Positions 6,694 through 12,984 of a stretch of 13,295 bases of DNA are shown here, one piece after another. Source of the DNA: Anaerolineaceae bacterium UBA5365 (lineage in GTDB: Bacteria > Chloroflexota > Anaerolineae > Anaerolineales > Anaerolineaceae); NCBI GenBank assembly GCA_002407905.1, contig DHPL01000059.1, positions 600 to 13,894 of the forward strand. Reading direction: 5' to 3'. Within the stretch, counting starts at the first letter, position 1. Every line of letters starts with the position of its first letter. The position numbers and the translations under genes are program-made. The notes below the pieces were generated by a model. The model was not told the origin of the DNA, ran no database searches, and was given only the letters and a program-made list of their open reading frames with translations.

Positions 6694-8604
6694 ATGAGTA
6701 AGAAGGTCAACAATATTTTAGCGAAAGTAATGATAATCATCAGCCTGCTGGCTGTTTCATTTACTTCTCTGGTGCAACCAGCCTCGGCCAATGCCGAGAA
6801 TCCGAACTGGCTCTCTTTTAATGGTATGCCACTTGCCGAAGCCCAAGCCTTTATGGCTGCCAGCTTCGATAACAGCACGAGTGTGCACGTGCAAATTCCG
6901 GGTATCAGTTTCGAAACTGTCGACTTTGCCGGTCAGCTTTTCACCCAATTCAAAGGTGACAGCTTTGTCTTCAGCAACGAGACTGGTACCCCGGAACTTC
7001 CGCTTTACATGGTTGAGGTGGAGATCCCTGCTGGTTCCAATTATGAACTGCAGGTGAGCAACGTGGTCTCGCAGACCGTCAGCACCCAGGCCCTGGGCAT
7101 CACCCTGCCCATCATCCCGGTGCAGCCTCCTTTCCGTAAAGCCGAAAATCCGGACGCTCCTGTTTTTTCCTACGATGCTAATTACATGGCCCAAAGCGGC
7201 TTCCTCCCCGTTGAGGATGTTCGTGTGACCGGTGAGTACACCCTGCGCTCACACCGCGTGCTTCAGATTGAAGTTGCCGCCCTGCGCTACTCACCCAGCA
7301 CCTCCGAACTGCAGATGCTTTCCTCCCTGGATATCACCGTGAACTATAGCGGCGGCGACCTTCAAGCGCAGCGTTATTCTGCCTTCAACGACTCCGATAA
7401 CATCTTCGGTGACATGCTCTCCAAGTCCGTGGTCAATTACAGCAGCCTCTTCGCTGCCGAGACCACCCAGGCTGCCGCCAGCAACAACAACTACCTCATC
7501 ATCACCGCGGACGCATATCGGGACGCGATCGGCCGCTTTGTCAGCCTGAAACAGAGCCAGGGTTTCAATGTGACCCTGCGCACCGTTTCGCAGGCCGGCG
7601 GCAACGATGTGAACAAGATCCGCAGCCTCATCCAGAGTTTCTACAACTCTCCCGCCCGCCCCAGTTATGTTCTGCTGGTGGGCGACTACGGCACCGATAG
7701 CTTCTCGATCACCAACTGGAATTACTTCAGCTCCAGCGATCTCTCCGCCCGCACCGACCTCTATTACTACACCATGGACGGTGATCAGCGCCAGGACTAC
7801 GTTCCGGACATGATCGGCGGCCGGATGCCCGTACACAGCGTTGCGGAACTGAATTCCGTCATCGATAAATACGTGGCTTACGAAGCCAGCCTGGGCATCG
7901 AGGGCTACCACAAGAAAGCCGCTTTCCTGGCCACCAGCGAACGGCTGAACAACTTCTACAAATTGGTTGAAGACACCCACAACCAGATCATCAGCAGCTA
8001 CACCGCTCCCCTGGGCTACACCGGCACCTTCCCCCTCGCCAAAAACGCGGGCGGAGACCAGCTCTATGCCATCAGCCAGGGCGCTACCTCGACCAACGTG
8101 GTCAATGCCTTCAACGACAGCCGCTCCATCGTGGTCTACAGCGGTCATGGCAACCAAATTGGCTGGGCCGACCCCAACCTCTACTCTGGCAGCATCTCCC
8201 GCCTTAACGGTTCCCCGGTCCCCTTCGTGGCTTCCCTCGCCTGCCTAACCGGCGACTTCAGCTACCAGGGCACCAGCGCCTACCCTCCTTTTGCCGAGAC
8301 CATGGCTAACACAGCTGGCACAGGCGCGCTCACCGTCCTGGCTGCTACTTCCTACACCTACTGGTACGAAGATAACACCCTGGAGCGCGGCCTCTTCGAC
8401 ACTCTGTATCGCGACTCTTCTGACTTGCCGACCATCGGCGAAGCTGTTCACACTGCACTCACCAAGGTGATGGACTCCCGCACTCCGTTGCGCCAGTACT
8501 ACTGGGAGACCTACCACATCTTTGGTGATCCTTCTCTGACGATCAAGATCGAGCCCAAAATTCAATTGAGCTACCAGACTTACATCGGCTTCATCTCTCG
8601 TTAG
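6694..8604 (+). CDS. Secreted C25-family (gingipain-type) cysteine peptidase
   Basis: The 636-residue protein starts with a Sec signal peptide: a Lys-containing N-terminus, a hydrophobic core at about 9-25, and likely cleavage after ASA at 30-32. Residues from about 40 to 255 resemble a pro- and beta-rich region. The catalytic domain starts near NNYLIITAD (265-273). It contains LLVGDYG (327-333), a catalytic-His motif VVYSGHGN with His485, a catalytic-Cys motif FVASLACLTG with Cys517, and the frequent C25 motif HIFGDPSL at 608-615. The His-Cys distance of 32 residues is close to that of gingipain R. The protein ends soon after this motif, without an Ig-like or sorting domain. A weak GAGGGTG ribosome-binding site lies upstream; TATATA at 6659-6664 is a poorly supported -10. 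Exported endopeptidase; substrate unknown. Confidence 0.88.
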   Translation: MSKKVNNILAKVMIIISLLAVSFTSLVQPASANAENPNWLSFNGMPLAEAQAFMAASFDNSTSVHVQIPGISFETVDFAGQLFTQFKGDSFVFSNETGTPELPLYMVEVEIPAGSNYELQVSNVVSQTVSTQALGITLPIIPVQPPFRKAENPDAPVFSYDANYMAQSGFLPVEDVRVTGEYTLRSHRVLQIEVAALRYSPSTSELQMLSSLDITVNYSGGDLQAQRYSAFNDSDNIFGDMLSKSVVNYSSLFAAETTQAAASNNNYLIITADAYRDAIGRFVSLKQSQGFNVTLRTVSQAGGNDVNKIRSLIQSFYNSPARPSYVLLVGDYGTDSFSITNWNYFSSSDLSARTDLYYYTMDGDQRQDYVPDMIGGRMPVHSVAELNSVIDKYVAYEASLGIEGYHKKAAFLATSERLNNFYKLVEDTHNQIISSYTAPLGYTGTFPLAKNAGGDQLYAISQGATSTNVVNAFNDSRSIVVYSGHGNQIGWADPNLYSGSISRLNGSPVPFVASLACLTGDFSYQGTSAYPPFAETMANTAGTGALTVLAATSYTYWYEDNTLERGLFDTLYRDSSDLPTIGEAVHTALTKVMDSRTPLRQYYWETYHIFGDPSLTIKIEPKIQLSYQTYIGFISR

Positions 8605-8623
8605 CAGAACCAACCTTAGGGGT

Positions 8624-8653
8624 AACAAACGGGCTTCGGCCTGTTTGTTTTTT
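8624..8653 (+). terminator. Intrinsic terminator of the C25 peptidase gene
   Basis: AACAAACGGGC (8624-8634) pairs with GCCTGTTTGTT (8639-8649), with one G-U pair, around a stable TTCG tetraloop, followed by T through 8653. It lies 19 nt after the stop codon and insulates the peptidase gene from the lipoprotein operon. It also overlaps a TTG codon at 8645 that is an unlikely start for the next gene. Confidence 0.92.
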
Positions 8654-8670
8654 AAGGCGGGCAGCGGCGG

Positions 8671-8676
8671 TAAAAT
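8671..8676 (+). promoter_or_regulatory. Candidate -10 box for the CapA-like lipoprotein operon
   Basis: TAAAAT lies 7 nt before the ATG at 8684, the same spacing as at comM. If used, it would give a leaderless mRNA starting at the second ATG of the gene rather than at the ATG at 8675, which overlaps the box. No convincing -35 is seen, so this is tentative. Some promoter is needed here because a strong terminator lies immediately upstream. Confidence 0.3.
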
Positions 8677-10330
8677 GAAGCCGATGTTTGCCTTTAAACC
8701 CCCAAGCTTGACCGCGTTATTCCTTATCTGTACTTTTGTGATGAGCGCCTGCACATCACCAGCGGCGAGCCCGGCGGCACCCACAGCTGCTGAAACCTCA
8801 GCACCAGCCGCCGCGCCGCCAAGTGTTACAGCCCCGCCTATGGCAGAGCCCCAGGCTCCGAGCCCCACGCCGCCGCCGGAGTATTGCCTGGTAGAGCCCT
8901 GGCCATTCAGCGCGGCAGACTTAGGTGAGGCAGCGGATATCATCTGCCAGCCCGGGCAGGAACAACAGGCACGGCTGGAACCTGGGGAGGGTCCGATCCG
9001 CTTTGTTTATGCACTCGTGGCTCCCTTTGCCACCGTGACCGACGAGATCAGTTGGCAGGCGTTGGAAGCGGTTTGGAGCGGCGAGACCCAAACTGAAGTA
9101 CGGGAGATCCTGATCAGTCAGGCAAGCGCCAAAGCGCTTGAGAGCATCCTGCCGGCAAGCGGCCCAACGGTCCGGCTAAGCGACCATGAACCCCAAGCGG
9201 AGGACATCCAGCCTGGAGCCAGAACCTGGGCAATTCTGCCTTTTGGCGAGATCCGGCCTGAATGGAAGGTGATCGCCATCGGAGGACAGAACCCGGTCCA
9301 GAAAACCTTTAACGCCGAGGCCTGGCCGCTGACGGTGCACTTCGGCATAGAAGAGGACCTGGCTCAAGCCCAATTACTCCAACGCCTGCCGTTGACGAAT
9401 CGGGATCCGGATCTCTTCGCCACGGTGCTGCTTACCGGCGTAACGGCTTTGGTCCGTGCCACGGCCGTAGGCATGGATGAATACGGAGTGCTGGCGCCGG
9501 CAGCAGTCGTTGGTGATACCCTGCGCGAAGCAGACCTGCTGCACATCAGTAATGAAGTTCCGTTCAAAGCGGATTGTCCGCCGCATACAACCGGGCTCTA
9601 TTACCGGTTCTGTTCGCCGGACCGCTACCTGGAACTGTTGCAGGACATCGGTACGGATCTGGTAGAGCTCACAGGCGACCATTTTCAGGATTATGGCGAT
9701 GAAGCCATGCTGCACACCCTGGAACTGTATCGAGCCCAAAATTGGCCTTATTATGGGGGAGGTGCCAACCTGGACGAAGCCCGGCGGCCGCTCAAGCTGG
9801 AATTGAAGGGCAGCAAGATCGCCTTCCTGGGCTGCAACGGAAAGGACCCCTGTTTTGCCTATGCCTCCGATACCCAGAGCGGCGCCTACCATTGCGATAT
9901 GGATTACATGCAAAAAACGATCCGGGAGCTGAAGCGCGAGGGATATCTGCCCATTGTGACCTTTCAGCACGAAGAACGCTATCACTGGCTGCCGAATGCC
10001 TATATGCTGCGGGATTTCCGCCTGGCTGCAGAGGCCGGCGCTGCGATCGTGAGCGGCTCGCAAGCGCACCAGCCCCAGGACTATGAGTTCCGCAAGGGTG
10101 CTTTCATCCATTATGGTCTTGGCAATCTATTCTTTGACCAATATGGCATGGGGGACTACACCGATAAGGCCTTCCTGGACAGGCACTATTTCTATGCCGG
10201 GCGGTATCTGGGTGTGGAACTATTGACTGTGAAATGGACTGATTACATTACGCCGCGCTGGACCAGCCCCGCCGAGCGTACCCATATGCTGGAAACGCTC
10301 TTCCTGACCAGCGCCCAGATCATCGATTGA
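8675..10330 (+). CDS. Lipoprotein with binding-protein-like N-terminal region and divergent CapA domain (copy 1)
   Basis: The 551-residue product (548 if it starts at the ATG at 8684) begins with a lipoprotein signal peptide ending MSAC, lipidated Cys26, then a Pro/Ala/Ser-rich linker to about residue 70. Residues about 108-235 resemble a periplasmic phosphate/solute-binding fold, with VYALVAPFATVTDEIS and AILPFGEIRP. Residues about 250-545 match the PGA_cap/CapA metallophosphatase-type domain in layout: GDTLREADLLHISNE, ELTGDHFQDYG, YGGGANLDEA, FQHE and YGLGNLFFDQ. Several expected metal-site residues differ. Cys at 301, 313, 387 and 407 recur in the next gene, suggesting disulfides outside the cytoplasm. 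CapA/PgsA proteins act in poly-gamma-glutamate synthesis or export, but no capBC genes are present and this role is not established here. It forms an operon with the next gene. Confidence 0.8.
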   Translation: MKPMFAFKPPSLTALFLICTFVMSACTSPAASPAAPTAAETSAPAAAPPSVTAPPMAEPQAPSPTPPPEYCLVEPWPFSAADLGEAADIICQPGQEQQARLEPGEGPIRFVYALVAPFATVTDEISWQALEAVWSGETQTEVREILISQASAKALESILPASGPTVRLSDHEPQAEDIQPGARTWAILPFGEIRPEWKVIAIGGQNPVQKTFNAEAWPLTVHFGIEEDLAQAQLLQRLPLTNRDPDLFATVLLTGVTALVRATAVGMDEYGVLAPAAVVGDTLREADLLHISNEVPFKADCPPHTTGLYYRFCSPDRYLELLQDIGTDLVELTGDHFQDYGDEAMLHTLELYRAQNWPYYGGGANLDEARRPLKLELKGSKIAFLGCNGKDPCFAYASDTQSGAYHCDMDYMQKTIRELKREGYLPIVTFQHEERYHWLPNAYMLRDFRLAAEAGAAIVSGSQAHQPQDYEFRKGAFIHYGLGNLFFDQYGMGDYTDKAFLDRHYFYAGRYLGVELLTVKWTDYITPRWTSPAERTHMLETLFLTSAQIID

Positions 10331-10337
10331 GGCAGGC

Positions 10338-12038
10338 ATGAAACCATTCATTCCACAACCCAAATTTCTGCTCCTTCTGCTTATCGGAAGCATGCTGATG
10401 GCGGCTTGTGAGCCCCTGCAAACACCGCCTCCCCAGGTGGAAGGCATGGGTACGGATCTCTTTGCGCCTGCCCAAACACCAGAAGCGAGACTTGAAACAT
10501 CATCCAGTGCTGAGGAAGCAAAGCCTCCAACGGAAACAGGGCTGGCATCGAGCGGTGAAGGCTGTCTCGCTTTAAGCCCAAGCCTGCCCAGTGGCTTTAG
10601 GAGAGCAATGCAGGATCGCGAAAGCGTCTGCCCTGCGAACTCCCCTGACCTGGCCGCGACCTTTGGCGTGGATGCCGAACATCCCGTCCAGCGCTGGGTG
10701 TATGTGCCCGTTGCCCGCTTTCCGACACTTACCGACGATTTGAGTTTGGATGAATTGCTCGCTGTTGCCGATAGCGGAGAAGGCACCTCCTTTACGCGGG
10801 TACTGATCAAAGCTGAGGATGCAGAAGCCTTTAAGGCCTGGTCCCTTTGGAATGGGCTCAATTTGGAACCCTTGCCCGCCGAACAAATTCTGGACGCGCT
10901 CTGGGAGGATCCTAGCGCTCTGGCCCTTATTCCCTTCGAAGACCTGGAACCGCGCCTTAAGCTGATCAGCCTGGATGGAAGTTCCCCTCTGGACCCAGGT
11001 TTCGACCCGGAAACATGGCCGCTCAGTATGCCGATCGGGCTGCAAAGAGCTTACAACTCGGTTCCAGAGGAATTAATCCAAAACTTTGCCGCCGAATTGC
11101 CCGCGAATTGGCAGGCAGACAAACTGACGGACGTGATGGTCACCGGTGTGACCGCCCTGGCGCGGGCCACAGCCGTGGATATGGAACGCTACGGGGTGCT
11201 TTATCCCCAGGCCGTTATCGGGGATACACTGCGCGCGGCGGACATCCTGCATATAAGTAATGAGGTGTCTTTCGCCGAAAACTGTCCGGACCCTGTGGGC
11301 ATCATGCCAAACCTGATCTTTTGCTCTAAAGACCGCTATTTGCGGCTCCTGGAAGACATTGGTACGGACGTCGTTGAACTTACCGGTGATCACATGAACG
11401 ATTGGGGTCCGGAAGCTTTGGCCCATACTCTGGAGCTCTACGAAACAGCCGGGTTGCCGGTTTACGGCGGCGGAGCAAATGCTGCTCAGGCTGCGCTGCC
11501 CATCACATTTGAAACCAAGGGAAACAAAATTGCCTTCATTGGCTGTAATGCCAAAGGGGTTTACTCGGCGAATGCCGGAACCAGCACCGGTGGGGCGAAC
11601 CCGTGCAATATGCCCGAATTTTCGGCGCAGATCGAGGATTTGAGTGAGCAGGGCTATAACGTGATTGCGACCTTCCAGCACTATGAGGGCTATGGCTGGT
11701 CGCCGGAATCGGCGATCGTCCGGGATTTCAATCTGGCCGCCGAGGCAGGCGCGGTGATCGTGAGCGGCAGCCAGGCCCACCGGCCACATAGTATGGCCTT
11801 TAGCGCGGATGGGAAATCCATGCTGCGGTACGGGCTGGGCAACCTCTTCTTTGACCAACTGGACGTTGGCAGCGATACCGATAAAGCCTTTATTGACCAG
11901 CATTTTTTCTATGAGAACCGCCATATCTCAACCAGGCTGACCCCGATCTACTTCACGGATTATTCGCAGCCCAAGTTCCCACCCACCGAGATTGCGGACG
12001 CTCTGCTGCAGGCTTTGTTCAGCACCAGCGGTTGGTAA
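10338..12038 (+). CDS. Lipoprotein with binding-protein-like N-terminal region and divergent CapA domain (copy 2)
   Basis: The 566-residue product is a paralogue of the preceding gene, roughly half identical by eye in the C-terminal half and less so before it. It has a lipoprotein signal peptide ending LMAAC (Cys24) and a low-complexity linker to about residue 75. The binding-protein-like region (about 118-240) includes WVYVPVARFPTLTDDLS and ALIPFEDLEP. The CapA-like domain (about 265-560) has HISNE (305-309), ELTGDHMNDWG (347-357), YGGGAN, FQHYEGYGW (446-454), GSQAH (477-481) and YGLGNLFFDQ. Translation starts 7 nt after the previous stop, with GAGG overlapping that stop codon, so the two are co-transcribed and probably coupled. 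Substitutions at the expected metal site match those of copy 1. It could bind a ligand rather than hydrolyse one. Confidence 0.8.
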   Translation: MKPFIPQPKFLLLLLIGSMLMAACEPLQTPPPQVEGMGTDLFAPAQTPEARLETSSSAEEAKPPTETGLASSGEGCLALSPSLPSGFRRAMQDRESVCPANSPDLAATFGVDAEHPVQRWVYVPVARFPTLTDDLSLDELLAVADSGEGTSFTRVLIKAEDAEAFKAWSLWNGLNLEPLPAEQILDALWEDPSALALIPFEDLEPRLKLISLDGSSPLDPGFDPETWPLSMPIGLQRAYNSVPEELIQNFAAELPANWQADKLTDVMVTGVTALARATAVDMERYGVLYPQAVIGDTLRAADILHISNEVSFAENCPDPVGIMPNLIFCSKDRYLRLLEDIGTDVVELTGDHMNDWGPEALAHTLELYETAGLPVYGGGANAAQAALPITFETKGNKIAFIGCNAKGVYSANAGTSTGGANPCNMPEFSAQIEDLSEQGYNVIATFQHYEGYGWSPESAIVRDFNLAAEAGAVIVSGSQAHRPHSMAFSADGKSMLRYGLGNLFFDQLDVGSDTDKAFIDQHFFYENRHISTRLTPIYFTDYSQPKFPPTEIADALLQALFSTSGW

Positions 12039-12132
12039 GGCAAAAATTAAAGCTTCTACCGATCGAGAATTACGCCCGACTGCCAGGCTAAGCGATTAAA
12101 ATGATAAAAACCGATTCAGTAAAGGAGAAGCC

Positions 12133-12429
12133 ATGACCGAACAAAGCAATAACGCCCTGCTGCACTACCTGGAACGGATTGCTGTTGCCCTGGAAGAGAT
12201 CAATGAAAAGCTTGATGAATTGGTAAGTTACGAGGAAGAATTTAACATGGAGGACTTCGATTTCGACCTGAGTGAGGAAGATTGGGACGAGGACGAAGAC
12301 GATGATGACGATGATGAGGATGAAAGCGGCGATGACCTGCCCCCGGAAGGCGGGGAGCGCTTTAACGACAGCGGCCGCAGCATCTATGACGTCAGTGATC
12401 CCTCCAACCTCGGATCGGATCGTTTTTAG
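12133..12429 (+). CDS. Small highly acidic protein of unknown function
   Basis: This 98-residue protein has a strong ribosome-binding site (AGGAG, 5 nt before the ATG). Residues about 8-36 form an amphipathic helix with coiled-coil potential (LERIAVALEEINEKLDEL), a likely oligomerisation or docking segment. About 25 of the 35 residues from 34 to 68 are Asp or Glu, with 13 acidic residues in a row at 52-64. The tail (69-98) is Gly/Ser/Asp-rich and probably disordered. There is no signal peptide. I do not recognise a family. AT-rich -10-like sequences (TAAAAT at 12097, TAAAAA at 12105) lie upstream without a clear -35, and no terminator separates it from the CapA-like gene 94 bp before, so read-through is possible. 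Function could involve cation or basic-protein binding, but that is a guess from composition. Confidence 0.8.
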   Translation: MTEQSNNALLHYLERIAVALEEINEKLDELVSYEEEFNMEDFDFDLSEEDWDEDEDDDDDDEDESGDDLPPEGGERFNDSGRSIYDVSDPSNLGSDRF

Positions 12430-12447
12430 ATCGAAGTAAGAACCCTC

Positions 12448-12475
12448 AAAAAAGCCGCGACACTGCGGCTTATTC
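12448..12475. terminator. Hairpin terminator between convergent genes, probably bidirectional
   Basis: AAGCCGC (12452-12458) and GCGGCTT (12465-12471) form a perfect 7-bp stem with a 6-nt loop, 22 nt after the acidic-protein stop. On the plus strand the trailing sequence is only TTATT. On the minus strand the hairpin is followed by six T, so it is the better terminator in that direction and may back up the tRNA terminator. Confidence 0.7.
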
Positions 12476-12628
12476 CATGTTTTTAATCAGTTTTAACTGA
12501 CAGCGTAATACTGCTACCGGAAATAGACCAACTGCAAGCGAGTGAGCAGGGGAGCGTCAAGGGTTCATGGGGTCATAGGGCTAGTAGCATAGTTAGCTGT
12601 ATTTTGGCGTTTTTTGGCTCGTGTGAGC

Positions 12629-12658
12629 AAAAAAAAAGACCAAGTTTCCACCTGGTCT
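12629..12658 (-). terminator. Intrinsic terminator of tRNA-Glu
   Basis: On the minus strand AGACCAGGT pairs with ACTTGGTCT (12637-12658) through 9 bp, one of them G-U, closed by a GGAA tetraloop and followed by nine T (12629-12637). It begins 11 nt after the tRNA 3' end. Confidence 0.93.
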
Positions 12659-12669
12659 CTCGTTGTTTG

Positions 12670-12742
12670 TGCCCTCACGGAGATTCGAACTCCGGTCTTA
12701 GCCTTGAAAGGGCTACGTCCTGGTCCCCTAGACGATGAGGGC
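12670..12742 (-). tRNA. tRNA-Glu (anticodon UUC)
   Basis: A full cloverleaf folds on the minus strand. The acceptor stem is GCCCTCA/TGAGGGC and the D-stem GTCT/GGAC. The anticodon stem TAGCC/GGCTA encloses the loop CTTTCAA, with anticodon TTC at 12706-12708. The T-stem CGGAG/CTCCG encloses TTCGAAT. The discriminator base is A (12670). No CCA is encoded, so it is added after transcription. The gene is a single transcription unit with its own promoter and terminator. Confidence 0.97.
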
Positions 12743-12754
12743 ATCGAGTGCAAG

Positions 12755-12783
12755 ATTTTACACGACATCCCCACCAAGGTCAA
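12755..12783 (-). promoter_or_regulatory. Promoter of tRNA-Glu
   Basis: On the minus strand TTGACC (12778-12783), a 17-bp spacer and TAAAAT (12755-12760) form a near-consensus sigma-70-type promoter. Twelve nt separate the -10 box from the tRNA 5' end, giving a 5' leader of only a few nt. Confidence 0.85.
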
Positions 12784-12794
12784 GGCTTAATCTG

Positions 12795-12810
12795 AGACGA
12801 AATATCGTCT
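12795..12810. repeat. Perfect inverted repeat AGACGA-AATA-TCGTCT
   Basis: A 6-bp perfect inverted repeat with a 4-nt centre lies just upstream of the tRNA-Glu -35 box, in the otherwise empty stretch (12743-12984) between the divergent tRNA and the last gene. No T-run follows on either strand, so it is not a terminator; it could be a protein-binding site. Confidence 0.4.
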
Positions 12811-12885
12811 GGCGCGCTAGTTATTCGCTTTAGAACAGGGCGCGTAAAACCAACTATTGCTCTCTCTTTCTATACCTAGCAGGAG

Positions 12886-12891
12886 TATAAT
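12886..12891 (+). promoter_or_regulatory. Candidate -10 box for the last gene
   Basis: A perfect TATAAT lies 93 nt upstream of the ATG at 12985, the best -10 match in this interval. No -35 is recognisable at 16-18 bp. If used, it gives a leader of roughly 85 nt with several short inverted repeats, such as TCGAT/ATCGA (12899-12928) and the palindrome TAAGATCTTA (12953-12962). Confidence 0.4.
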
Positions 12892-12984
12892 TCAACGGTC
12901 GATTTTCCTTGGAACGCGGTGGCATCGACACTCCACTTTTCACACGCTTTCGTAAGATCTTATGGCTAGTTCGGGGGCATAAAA

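Noticed and set aside
7291..8157. 288-codon open frame on the minus strand inside the C25 peptidase gene
   Set aside because: The peptidase frame carries a signal peptide and catalytic motifs. The antisense frame is low-complexity Val/Gly/Ala/Asp sequence produced by C-ending codons on the real strand.
11073..11924. Long minus-strand frame within the second CapA-like gene (and 9374-10111 within the first)
   Set aside because: Both lie antisense to homologous genes at equivalent places, so they are shadows of the same coding pattern rather than genes.
8675..12038. A complete poly-gamma-glutamate capsule operon
   Set aside because: Only CapA-like proteins are present. No capB/pgsB ligase or capC/pgsC membrane partner lies in the window, and the CapA-like domains are divergent.
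12565..12783. 72-codon minus-strand frame
   Set aside because: It covers the tRNA-Glu gene, its promoter and its terminator; the RNA structure explains the sequence.
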